From: Candidatus Brocadiia bacterium
Lineage (GTDB): Bacteria > Planctomycetota > PUPC01 > DSUN01
Assembly (NCBI GenBank): GCA_016782825.1
Contig: JADHXT010000102.1
Coordinates: forward strand, 1-10,100
Length of the DNA: 10,100 bases
Reading direction: 5' to 3'
Shown here: positions 1 to 6,177 of the stretch, in pieces
How the letters are laid out: each line of letters starts with the position of its first letter
Numbering within the stretch: the first letter of the stretch is position 1
Translations under genes and position numbers: made by a program
Notes under the pieces: generated by a model
The model's database searches: none
Seen by the model: only the letters and a program-made list of their open reading frames with translations
What the model was told of the DNA's origin: nothing

Positions 1-33
1 CGACAGACGGACGAGGGCCGCGAGCCGTGCGGG

Positions 34-579
34 CTAGGACGGATCGGCAGGCGATGGCTCGGGCGGCGCCTCCTGTGTTTCGGCCTCGGGTGCAGCGTCG
101 GCGGCCGGGGCGTCGGCGGCCGGTGCGTCAGCGGCCGGGGCCTCAGCGGCCGGTGCGTCAGCGGCCGGGGCCTCGGTGGCCGGTGCGTCGGTGGTCGGCG
201 CCTCGGTCGCAGGGGCCTCAGCGGCCGGGGCGGCGGCGGCAGGCGCGGGGGCCTCCTGCGGCGGGAAGAGGCCTTCCTTGTGGAGCTTCTCGGACCCATG
301 GTCGCGCAGGATGAGCGCGCGGAGGATGGTCTCGTTGAGCTCGCAGTCGCGCTTGATGGGTGAGATGGCCTCCGTGGGGACGGTGAATCGGATGAGGAGG
401 TAGACGGCGCGGGTGCGGCCCTGGATGCGGTAGGCGAGGCGCCGCTCGTCCCAGCGCTCGCACGTGAGGATCTCGGCGCCGCGGCGTTCGAGGATGCCGC
501 GCACCTCGGTCACCACGCCGTCCCAGTTGCTGCCGCTTCGTGCGTCGTCGAGCACGAACATGCCTTCGTAGATGCGCAA
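34..579 (-). CDS. rpsF: 30S ribosomal protein S6 with long Ala/Pro-rich tail
   Basis: S6 binds 16S rRNA together with S18 in the platform of the small ribosomal subunit. The 181-residue product starts MRIYEGMFVL, the usual S6 amino end, and carries the family pattern through about residue 104 (RRLAYRIQGR, then YLLIRF, then LNETILRALIL). I chose the TTG at 577-579 as start because AGGAG (587-591) lies 7 bases upstream and the protein then begins exactly where S6 normally begins. A longer frame from 651 adds 24 residues unlike S6 that fall in a palindromic spacer. Residues 107-181 form a Pro/Ala/Glu/Asp tail not needed for the S6 fold; nine five-residue units fill 119-163. It is the last gene of prs-rplY-pth-rpsF inside the window; ssb and rpsR often follow rpsF in bacteria but would lie outside. 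Identity is sure, the TTG start is well supported. Confidence 0.95.
   Translation of the reverse strand: MRIYEGMFVLDDARSGSNWDGVVTEVRGILERRGAEILTCERWDERRLAYRIQGRTRAVYLLIRFTVPTEAISPIKRDCELNETILRALILRDHGSEKLHKEGLFPPQEAPAPAAAAPAAEAPATEAPTTDAPATEAPAADAPAAEAPAADAPAADAPAADAAPEAETQEAPPEPSPADPS
91..225 (-). repeat. 15-base tandem minisatellite inside rpsF tail
   Basis: Nine consecutive 15-base units encode five-residue repeats of the form A-A/T-E/D-A-P (residues 119-163 of S6). The units differ at only a few positions, alternating Asp and Glu codons, and the frame is kept because 15 is a multiple of three. Copy number is likely to vary between strains by slippage or unequal recombination (inference). 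Confidence 0.9.
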
Positions 580-605
580 GTGACTTCTCCTGCCGACTGT
601 TCGGG

Positions 606-662
606 CTGTAGGCGGCGTGGCGGCACGCCGCGCTGCGGGACTGTCGGGCATTCCGCCTACAG
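606..662. repeat. Nested palindromic element between pth and rpsF
   Basis: An outer perfect 10-bp inverted repeat joins 606-615 (CTGTAGGCGG) to 653-662 (CCGCCTACAG) across 37 bases. An inner 8-bp perfect stem joins 612-619 to 624-631 around the loop GCGG. The two stems overlap at 612-615, so they are alternative folds. The element fills most of the 87-base gap between the pth stop and the rpsF start, in the direction of transcription before the rpsF ribosome-binding site. It could be a REP-like dispersed palindrome, an attenuator, or an mRNA-processing site. No T-run follows, so a classical terminator is unlikely. Confidence 0.7.
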
Positions 663-666
663 GCTG

Positions 667-1224
667 CTATGCATTGAAGGCATTCATCATGGCTTCGGTG
701 CCTTCGTCGAGCCAGCAGCAGACGGCCTGGGCCGCACAAGCGACCGCGGCCGCCACGTCGGGGCCTTCCTCTGGGGCGAAACGCCCCAGCACGTGATTCG
801 TTGCGTCGCGCCGGTCGGCCTGGCCGATGCCCACCCGCAGGCGGGCGAAGGCTTCGGTGCCCAGGCTCTGGGCGACGGACTTGAGGCCGTTGTGGCCGCC
901 ACTGCCGCCCCCAGGGCGCGCTCGGAGCTTGCCGAGGGGCAAGTTGAGGTCGTCGCACACGACCAGCAGGTCGCCCGTGGTGCCTCGGTGCCACCGCAGC
1001 AAGGGGGCCACGGCGGCTCCGCTGAGGTTCACGTAGGTCTCGGGCTTGACGAGCAGCACGTGGTGGCTGCCGACCTGCCCGTCGCCCACCAGGGCGTCAA
1101 ATCGGCGGCGTTGGACGTCGATGCCGTGGGCCTCGGCCAAGCGGTCTACCACCTGGTATCCCAGGTTGTGGCGGGTGCCGGCGTAGCGCTTGCCCGGGTT
1201 GCCGATACCGACGACGATTTTCAT
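667..1224 (-). CDS. pth: Peptidyl-tRNA hydrolase
   Basis: Pth cleaves the ester bond of peptidyl-tRNAs that drop off the ribosome, freeing tRNA for reuse in the cytoplasm. The 185-residue product has normal family length and begins MKIVVGIGNPG, the Pth signature. The catalytic histidine is H19 in TRHNLG. The substrate-binding residues expected from the E. coli enzyme are present: N66 in KPETYVNLSG, D91 in VVCDDLNLP and N112 in GGGSGGHNGLKS. ATG at 1222-1224 is the natural start because it opens directly on the first beta strand. Its ribosome-binding site is weak (GAG and GG-rich bases only). The rplY stop lies 16 bases upstream, so translational coupling within the prs operon is likely. Confidence 0.97.
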   Translation of the reverse strand: MKIVVGIGNPGKRYAGTRHNLGYQVVDRLAEAHGIDVQRRRFDALVGDGQVGSHHVLLVKPETYVNLSGAAVAPLLRWHRGTTGDLLVVCDDLNLPLGKLRARPGGGSGGHNGLKSVAQSLGTEAFARLRVGIGQADRRDATNHVLGRFAPEEGPDVAAAVACAAQAVCCWLDEGTEAMMNAFNA

Positions 1225-1240
1225 GCGCCGCCACTCGTTT

Positions 1241-1897
1241 CTACTGGTCGTCCTCGGCCTGGTCGCCTTCCTTGTCGCGCTGGCCGATGATCTCGGGCTC
1301 GGCCGCGGCGCCTTCCTCGGCCTCTTCGGCCAGCTCTTCCTCGACCTCGACCGCCACAGGCGGATGCACGGTGACGACGAGCGAATCGGGGTCCTGCAAG
1401 AAGGCGAGCCCCGCGGGGGCCTCGAGATCGCGGATGTGGATGCCGTCGCCGATGTCGAGGTCGGCCACTTCCACGCGCACGTTTTCGGGGATGCTCACGG
1501 CCAAGCACTCGACTTCGATGTCCTGGAGCAGGTGGTCGAGGATGCCGCCGGATTCGACGCCCTTGCACAGGCCGTGGAGCACGACGGGCACCGTGACCTG
1601 CACGCGCTCGTCGGCGTCGATGCGGTTGAGGTCGAGATGGAGCACGTGGTCGCCCATGGCATCGTACTGGATGTCCTTGAGCAGCGCCGTTTCCACCACG
1701 CCGCCGATGTGGAGGTCCACCACGCGGGAGCCGTCGTGGAGCAGGTGGTCCACGTCGGTGAGGCCGAGGGCGAGATGGATGGTTTCCTGCTTGTGGCCGT
1801 AGAGGACAGCCGGCACGAGGCCGTCCCGGCGGAGGCGCTTGGCCGAGCGGGTGCCGAGGTCGGGGCGTTTCTGCGCTTCAATCGTCGGACGGTCCAT
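1241..1897 (-). CDS. rplY: 50S ribosomal protein L25/TL5/Ctc
   Basis: This is the L25 family protein that binds 5S rRNA; the two-domain form is called TL5 or Ctc. The 218-residue product shows the N-terminal L25 domain (about 1-95: GTRSAKRLRRDGLVPAVLYG near the start, then ALLKDIQYDAMGDHVLHLDL) and the C-terminal beta domain (about 98-190: VQVTVPVVLHG, KGVESGGILDHLL, VEVADLDIGD). Residues 190-218 are an acidic tail rich in Glu and Ala, common in long Ctc proteins. The ATG at 1895-1897 has GGAG (1904-1907) 6 bases upstream. It starts 16 bases after the prs stop. The prs-ctc-pth order matches that in Bacillus and many other bacteria, which supports the assignment. Confidence 0.96.
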   Translation of the reverse strand: MDRPTIEAQKRPDLGTRSAKRLRRDGLVPAVLYGHKQETIHLALGLTDVDHLLHDGSRVVDLHIGGVVETALLKDIQYDAMGDHVLHLDLNRIDADERVQVTVPVVLHGLCKGVESGGILDHLLQDIEVECLAVSIPENVRVEVADLDIGDGIHIRDLEAPAGLAFLQDPDSLVVTVHPPVAVEVEEELAEEAEEGAAAEPEIIGQRDKEGDQAEDDQ

Positions 1898-1913
1898 CGG
1901 GTGCTCCGGGATC

Positions 1914-2870
1914 TCAGGTCGTCTTGTTTACCTTGAGCAGCGAGCTGACGGACTCGTTGCGGTGGATGCGGGTCATGGCGTCGCCCAACAGGCCGGCTAT
2001 GGAGACGACCTCGACGTTGAGCGCGCGGGCGGCCTCGGGCAGCGGGATGCTGTCGGTGACCATGATGCCGTCGATGGGGGCTGCCAAGAGGCGCTCGACG
2101 GCGGGGCCGCAGAACACGCCGTGGCTGGCCACCACGCGGATGGACTTGGCTCCCTCCTTGCGCAGCAGAGCGGCGGCCTCCGCCACCGAGCCGGCCGTGG
2201 CGATGATGTCGTCCACCAGCAGCACGTTCTTGCCGCGCACGTCGCCGATAAAAAAGTCGGCCTTGGTCTGGTCGGGCGACATGCGGCGCTTGTCCACCAC
2301 GGCGAGCCCGGCGTGCAGGCCTTCGGCGTAGGCGCGGGCCAGCTTGATGCTGCCCACGTCGGGGCCCACGAGCACCAGGTCGTCGTGCCGCTCGCCGCGC
2401 AGGCGCTCGACAAAGACCGGGGCGGCCAGCAGATGGTCGGTGGGGATGTCGAAGAAGCCCTGGATCTGGCTCGCGTGCAGGTCGAGGGTCAGCACGCGGT
2501 CGGCGCCGGCTTCGGTGATGAGGTTGGCCACCAGCTTGGCCGTGATGGGCACCCGGCCTTCGTCCTTGCGGTCCTTGCGCGCGTAGCCGTAGTAGGGCAG
2601 CACGGCGGTGATGCGGGCCGCCGAGGCCCGCCGCAGGCAGTCGATCAGCAGCAGCAGCTCCATCAGGTTCTCGTTCACCGGCGGGCACGTCGGCTGCACC
2701 ACGAACGTGTCGCTGCCGCGCACGTCGGTGTTCACCTTCACATCGAGCTCGCCGTCGGGGAAGGGCCGCACCGTGGCCGAGCCCAGCTCGCAGCCAATGT
2801 GCTCGCAGATAGCCTGGGCCAGAGCAGGATTGGCGTTGCCGGTGAACACCAGCATGGGATGATCGCGCAT
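1914..2870 (-). CDS. prs: Ribose-phosphate pyrophosphokinase (PRPP synthetase)
   Basis: Prs transfers the pyrophosphate of ATP to ribose 5-phosphate, giving PRPP for purine, pyrimidine, NAD, histidine and tryptophan synthesis in the cytoplasm. At 318 residues it has normal class I length. Visible motifs in order: PFPDGE (36-41), the ATP/flexible region YYGYARKDRK (93-102), RVPITAKLVANL (106-117), LDLHASQIQGFFDIP (129-143, with the catalytic-region histidine at 132), the catalytic loop K194 and R196, and the PRPP-binding loop VDDIIATAGS (219-228). Alanine at 224 replaces the Asp usual in this loop. Two starts are possible, the ATG at 2870 or an in-frame ATG five codons later that opens the first beta strand; neither has a strong ribosome-binding site. 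It is the first gene of the operon, directly behind a strong promoter. Confidence 0.97.
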   Translation of the reverse strand: MRDHPMLVFTGNANPALAQAICEHIGCELGSATVRPFPDGELDVKVNTDVRGSDTFVVQPTCPPVNENLMELLLLIDCLRRASAARITAVLPYYGYARKDRKDEGRVPITAKLVANLITEAGADRVLTLDLHASQIQGFFDIPTDHLLAAPVFVERLRGERHDDLVLVGPDVGSIKLARAYAEGLHAGLAVVDKRRMSPDQTKADFFIGDVRGKNVLLVDDIIATAGSVAEAAALLRKEGAKSIRVVASHGVFCGPAVERLLAAPIDGIMVTDSIPLPEAARALNVEVVSIAGLLGDAMTRIHRNESVSSLLKVNKTT

Positions 2871-2881
2871 GAAATCCCTTT

Positions 2882-2899
2882 CCCCCGATCCGAAGGGGG
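2882..2899 (-). promoter_or_regulatory. GC hairpin in prs leader
   Basis: Five C (2882-2886) and five G (2895-2899) pair around an 8-base loop. In the minus-strand transcript this hairpin sits about 12 bases before the prs ATG, between the predicted transcription start and the start codon. It could affect ribosome access. The stem is short and its function is a guess. Confidence 0.35.
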
Positions 2900-2934
2900 C
2901 GGTGACGGGTCAACCAAGCGACAACCAGAGCAAG

Positions 2935-2962
2935 ATTATACCAGAGCAGGCCGTGGAGTCAA
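2935..2962 (-). promoter_or_regulatory. Sigma-70 promoter for prs-rplY-pth-rpsF
   Basis: On the minus strand TTGACT (2957-2962, five of six consensus bases) is followed by a 16-base spacer and a perfect TATAAT (2935-2940). The predicted transcription start is near 2928, giving a leader of about 58 bases before prs. The close consensus in an otherwise very GC-rich region, placed directly upstream of a housekeeping operon, makes this a strong call. Confidence 0.85.
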
Positions 2963-3020
2963 ATGCCGCCATCCGCGAAGAGAAGACCGCACGCAGAGGC
3001 AGCCGAGAGGAGAAGAGCAT

Positions 3021-3055
3021 CACGAATGACACGAATGGACGAATCACACGAATGA
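3021..3055. repeat. Short 9-base array (CACGAATGA type)
   Basis: Four adjacent units read CACGAATGA (3021), CACGAATGG (3030), ACGAATCA with one base missing (3039) and CACGAATGA (3047). On the minus strand it reads as repeated ATTCGTG. It lies in a gene-free spacer upstream of the prs promoter. The unit is richer in A+T than the surrounding genes. Confidence 0.8.
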
Positions 3056-3099
3056 AGACGGATGGCAGGGTGGCCGCCGCCCAGCCCCTTCGCGCCCGC

Positions 3100-3144
3100 A
3101 GGTCCCACAGGTCCTATCTGTCCCATCCGTCCTATCGGTCCTAT
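3100..3144. repeat. 9-base array (AGGTCCTAT type)
   Basis: Five consecutive 9-base units start at 3100, 3109, 3118, 3127 and 3136, sharing the core GTCCYAT (one unit ends CAC). On the minus strand the units read ATAGGACCG. A chance reading frame through it gives Gly-X-Y triplets (IGPIGRMGQIGPVGP) that look like collagen but come from the 9-base period. It is separate in sequence from the array at 3021-3055 although the period is the same. Confidence 0.85.
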
Positions 3145-3156
3145 GGCTTCTTGTGG

Positions 3157-3176
3157 CACAGCCGCCCCCGGCTGTG
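3157..3176. repeat. 8-bp palindrome in spacer
   Basis: CACAGCCG (3157-3164) pairs perfectly with CGGCTGTG (3169-3176) around the loop CCCC. It follows the second 9-base array by 12 bases. No T-run follows on either strand, so it is not an obvious terminator. It could be a small dispersed palindromic unit. Confidence 0.6.
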
Positions 3177-3266
3177 GATTCTCTTCTCGTCCCCACCCTC
3201 CGTAGCAGAGCTTCCGGCCCTCGCAGCCGACCTTCCTGCGCCCGCCGGAGCGCACCGCGCGAAGCG

Positions 3267-3292
3267 GGGGGCTGCCCGTATGGGCAGCCCCC
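3267..3292 (-). terminator. 11-bp hairpin after the PEP-CTERM gene
   Basis: 3267-3277 and 3282-3292 form a perfect 11-bp GC-rich stem with the loop GTAT, about 36 bases past the stop codon of the lectin-like gene. No U-run follows on the minus strand, so it would be a U-less terminator or a 3'-end stabilising stem. Position and stem strength favour a transcript-end role. Confidence 0.55.
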
Positions 3293-3328
3293 GGTGGGTC
3301 GTCTCGCTATCGAGATGGACGGATGCGC

Positions 3329-5770
3329 TCAGGCGCGCCGGCGACGGCGCCGCCACAGGCCCAGGCCGCCGAACGCCAGCAGCGCCATCGTGCCCGGCTC
3401 GGGCGACAGGAAGAGCGCGATGCCGCCGTTGTAGCGATCGCCCACGAGGTCGAACGCGTTGGTGTCGAACGACCCGTAGTTGCCCTGGGCCGCGAAGAGC
3501 TGCACGACGGCTCCGCCGCCAACCTCGAGCCAGTAGAACTCGAGGTCCACCACGCCCTGCGCCAGGTTCACGGCCGTGAGCGTCGTGGGGTTGCCGCAGC
3601 AGCCGGCGTTGATGTGGTCCATAACCGTGACGCCGTTCTGCGTGAGCTTGAGCTGGAAGTTGTCGTCGTGGTACACGGCGAAGGTATAGAGGTCGGCCGT
3701 GTCGATCCAGAGCTGGCCGATTGCCTGGACGGCGAAGTTGTCGTCGGGAGACGAAGTGTCGGTGAGGAAGGGCCGCCGCAACCATCCGCTGTTGCCGCCA
3801 CCCTGCTGCGGGTCCTGGAAGCTGATGGCGAAGATGTTGGCGGAACCTTCGGCCGCGATGCTGGGGTCGCCGCTCGGCAAGGCGAGGAAGGCCTTGGCCT
3901 CAGCCAGGCCGGCGGGGGTCGGGCCCGAGAAGGGCATGCCGCCAACGCGCCGGCGCTCGAGGTAGCTGAGGGTGCCGTCGAGCGCGGTCTTGCGCAGCGG
4001 CTCGTACTCGATGAGGTAGGAGTCCTTGGTGTCATTGGCATCCCCGAGGGTGGCGCCGGCGTCATCGTCGTTCCACTCTCGGCTGCCGTTCATGACGATG
4101 CCATCCTCGCCACCGGAATCGTTGGGCTCGCCAGCGGCCCATCGTGTGTACGCACCGAACGGCTCGCCGGTGACCCACCCGAAGGTGCCCTCGGGGCCGG
4201 GCATCGTGGCGCCATCGAGCATGCTGACCGCGCCGCTGTCGGTGAGGCCGATCCACTTGTCGCCGCTGCCGCCGGCCAGGTGCATGATCTCGTTCTCGCC
4301 CTCGTCGGAAATCGTGGCGAGATGGCCAGCAATGCCACTGAACGCGGTCTGCGAGGCAATGACACGCGCCATGTCCCACGTCACGTCCTCGAGGTTCCGC
4401 TCGATGTAGTGCCCGGTCACGGGGTCGATCTGCGCCCCGTGGCTCGTGAACACCACGGGGGTGGGGCTGTTGATGTCGAACTCGTAGATGGCATGATCGT
4501 TGTAGTCGCTCTGGCCATCCTGCATGCTCACGCCACCGTTGTGGTCGTTCCACGTGCCGGTACTGCCGAAAACGGCGATGTGCTCATGGTTGCTGGCATT
4601 GTTCGGCTCGCCGCCCGCCCAGTTCTGGTAGGTGTTGGGCGAGCCGTCGACCCACTGGAAGCCGGAGCCGCGCTGGCCGGGGGTCGGAATGCCCGCATTG
4701 GGCTGTGCCGGCGGCTGGCCGCTGGTGTTGCCATTCTCGGCCGTGCCGAGGCTGCTGAAGTCGAAGCCGTCGAGGGTGCTCGAGCTGGTGCTGTCGGTGG
4801 CGCCGATGAACGTTTGGCCGTGCCCCACGCGGAGGCCAAGCACCGACGCATTCTCCGCCGCGTCGGCGATAGTGGCCAGATGGCCGGCCACACCGTTGAC
4901 CTCGAGGCCGTTGGCGATCACGCGGTGCTGGTCCCACGTGGTGCTGGGGTCAATGTAGGCATACACGTTGTACCCGCCCTGGCCGTTCGCGGCGGCAACC
5001 ATCGGGCCTGTGTACGTCACGGGCGCCGCAACGGGCGCGGGGAGCGACATCGGGTCGCCGCCGCTACCCAGATGGGCCACCTGATTGGGCGTGAGGCCGG
5101 CGTCGTAGATGGCCACGTCGTCGATCTGGATTCGAGCGTGGGCGGTGATGTTGAGCGGCCCGCCGTTGCTGTCGTCCCTGGCGCCGAAGGTGAGAACGCT
5201 ATTGGTATTGCTGATGCTGCCGCGTATCACATCGGAACGCGACACGACGCCGTCCACGTACACCGTACGGATGTTGCCGTCCCACGTGGCGACCACGTGC
5301 TTCCAGTTGTTGGTGTTGGCGTTGATGAAGCCCTGCGCGTCGTCGTTGCCCATGCCGCGCGTGGTGAACGTGACCGTGTTGGTGTTGCTCCGACGGCGCA
5401 CCTGCCAGCCCTGGCCGCCATCGCCGCGCTTCGACACGATGGGCTCCCAGTCACCGTCCGGGAAGTCCTTCATCCACACCGAGACGGCGACCGAGTTGGG
5501 CAGATCGAAGGCGGTGTCGCCGGCGGTCTGCGGCACGTAGGCGTAGTTGTTGCCGCCGTTGAAATTGATGGAGTGCGTGCTGCCGGCGAGCGCGGCGGGG
5601 ACGTCGCCCGCGGCGTAAGTGCCGCCCACATTGGTGGCGTTGTATCCATTGCCACTCGTATCGTTGGTGTTATTGTCGAAGTTCCAGTAGCCCACGACGC
5701 CGGCCTGGGCCGTGCCCACCAGAAGCAAGACAGCGGCGAACAAGCTCATCAGGGTTCGTGTCTTACTCAT
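3329..5770 (-). CDS. Secreted PEP-CTERM protein: LamG, two C-type lectin-like, PA14-like domains
   Basis: The 813-residue product is probably exported, processed by an exosortase and displayed or released as a carbohydrate-binding surface protein. Residues 1-23 are a signal peptide ending AQA. About 24-240 resemble a LamG/concanavalin-type domain (GYWNFDNN, VSVWMK, WKHVVATWDG, VYVDG, IDDVAIYD). About 250-432 and 438-587 are two C-type-lectin-like domains, each with GHLATI, an EPN triplet (388-390; 548-550) and WND (407-409; 566-568), the calcium and mannose-type sugar motifs. Neither contains cysteine. About 640-770 is PA14-like (YTFAVYHDDNFQLKL, Asp702-Asp703) with adjacent cysteines 724-725. 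Residues 790-813 are PEPGT, a hydrophobic stretch and an arginine cluster. ATG 5768-5770 was chosen because AGGAG (5780-5784) lies 9 bases upstream and it begins the signal peptide; a longer frame from 5824 lacks this. The ligand is unknown. Confidence 0.9.
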   Translation of the reverse strand: MSKTRTLMSLFAAVLLLVGTAQAGVVGYWNFDNNTNDTSGNGYNATNVGGTYAAGDVPAALAGSTHSINFNGGNNYAYVPQTAGDTAFDLPNSVAVSVWMKDFPDGDWEPIVSKRGDGGQGWQVRRRSNTNTVTFTTRGMGNDDAQGFINANTNNWKHVVATWDGNIRTVYVDGVVSRSDVIRGSISNTNSVLTFGARDDSNGGPLNITAHARIQIDDVAIYDAGLTPNQVAHLGSGGDPMSLPAPVAAPVTYTGPMVAAANGQGGYNVYAYIDPSTTWDQHRVIANGLEVNGVAGHLATIADAAENASVLGLRVGHGQTFIGATDSTSSSTLDGFDFSSLGTAENGNTSGQPPAQPNAGIPTPGQRGSGFQWVDGSPNTYQNWAGGEPNNASNHEHIAVFGSTGTWNDHNGGVSMQDGQSDYNDHAIYEFDINSPTPVVFTSHGAQIDPVTGHYIERNLEDVTWDMARVIASQTAFSGIAGHLATISDEGENEIMHLAGGSGDKWIGLTDSGAVSMLDGATMPGPEGTFGWVTGEPFGAYTRWAAGEPNDSGGEDGIVMNGSREWNDDDAGATLGDANDTKDSYLIEYEPLRKTALDGTLSYLERRRVGGMPFSGPTPAGLAEAKAFLALPSGDPSIAAEGSANIFAISFQDPQQGGGNSGWLRRPFLTDTSSPDDNFAVQAIGQLWIDTADLYTFAVYHDDNFQLKLTQNGVTVMDHINAGCCGNPTTLTAVNLAQGVVDLEFYWLEVGGGAVVQLFAAQGNYGSFDTNAFDLVGDRYNGGIALFLSPEPGTMALLAFGGLGLWRRRRRRA

Positions 5771-5898
5771 CTCATCGGTCTCCTGGTCTGTGCGGCATTC
5801 GGGGCGCCGCGGCCATCGGTGCAAGATTCCCGATTCGAGGTCTCGGTCGGCCAGCCTCGTGCCGTGGCGGCGCCGGGCTGGCAGGGACGTGGCATCAT
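5767..5898 (-). CDS. Possible upstream ORF overlapping the lectin gene start
   Basis: A 43-codon frame beginning ATGATG at 5898 ends in TGA at 5767-5769, which overlaps the ATG of the PEP-CTERM gene as ATGA. Its own start overlaps the stop of another short ORF (5895-5966) as ATGA. The predicted peptide (MMPRPCQPGA...) is not recognised and has no clear ribosome-binding site. It may be chance, since GC-rich DNA keeps short frames open. Confidence 0.2.
   Translation of the reverse strand: MMPRPCQPGAATARGWPTETSNRESCTDGRGAPNAAQTRRPMR
5850..5882 (-). promoter_or_regulatory. Leader hairpin upstream of the PEP-CTERM gene
   Basis: GCCAGCC (5850-5856) pairs with GGCTGGC (5876-5882) across a 19-base loop, between the short ORF stop at 5895 and the main ribosome-binding site at 5780-5784. 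It could act in leader regulation. Such short GC stems occur often by chance in this base composition. Confidence 0.25.
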
Positions 5899-5966
5899 CC
5901 CGGCGGGTCTGGGCCGTGTGGTCCTCCAGTGCGGATGGCTGGCACGGTGTGGCGTGCTGCGTTCAT
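5895..5966 (-). CDS. Possible 23-residue leader peptide
   Basis: ATG at 5964-5966 has an excellent ribosome-binding site, AAAGGAG, with AGGAG at 5974-5978 and a 7-base spacer. The frame runs MNAARHTVPAIRTGGPHGPD... and stops at 5895-5897. It lies about 125 bases upstream of the PEP-CTERM gene on the same strand. The strong start signal is real; whether the peptide is made, or works as a leader controlling the downstream gene, is inference. Confidence 0.3.
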   Translation of the reverse strand: MNAARHTVPAIRTGGPHGPDPPG

Positions 5967-6177
5967 CGTAGTGCTCCTTTCGAGCGATGGAGTTCTGACA
6001 GACGGTGCGAGAATAGGTGCTTCCTTCGTAGTATGGCGTTGCGTATTACTCGACGCTCCTTGCTGTCACCCCACTCGGGCTTGGCGTCTCTTTTTTCCGA
6101 AACTCCCGTCACTACAGCACTTACGAAACGCGCCGCGTGGCAGGAAGATGGCTCGTCGTACTCGATAGCGCGACCGT
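5967..6177. other. Gene-free stretch with lower GC
   Basis: This stretch is visibly richer in A+T than the neighbouring genes (for example a run of six T at 6092-6097). The frames across it give no recognisable protein. I found no convincing -35/-10 pair; TATTCT near 6012-6017 on the minus strand lacks a partner. It probably holds upstream control sequence for the lectin-like gene, or is a remnant. Confidence 0.5.

Noticed and set aside
27..314. Plus-strand Arg/Pro-rich 95-residue frame
   Set aside because: It is the complement of the rpsF minisatellite and has no start signal.
580..651. N-terminal extension of rpsF from the ATG at 651
   Set aside because: The extra 24 residues do not resemble S6 and lie in the palindrome; the TTG at 579 has a well-placed ribosome-binding site.
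580..1290. Plus-strand frame opposite pth (and a similar one at 1190-1936 opposite rplY)
   Set aside because: Mirror frames of certain genes in the same codon register in GC-rich DNA.
1839..3029. 396-codon plus-strand frame opposite prs
   Set aside because: Same codon register as prs on the other strand; prs is certain and the plus product shows no family.
3021..3144. Possible CRISPR array
   Set aside because: Units are 9 bases and contiguous with no spacers; there are no cas genes.
2959..3255. Minus-strand 98-residue frame with collagen-like Gly-X-Y triplets
   Set aside because: The triplets arise from a 9-base repeat; there is no ribosome-binding site, the frame crosses a palindrome and the prs promoter, and the rest is featureless.
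5943..5961. TGGCACGG-like sigma-54 promoter on the plus strand
   Set aside because: The -12 TTGC element is missing and the strand points away from the gene.
3323..5971. 882-codon plus-strand open frame opposite the lectin-like gene
   Set aside because: It is in exact codon register with the minus-strand gene, so plus stops would need rare TTA, CTA or TCA sense codons. Its protein is low-complexity Val/His/Ala/Arg with no motif, while the minus strand has a signal peptide, domains and a sorting signal.
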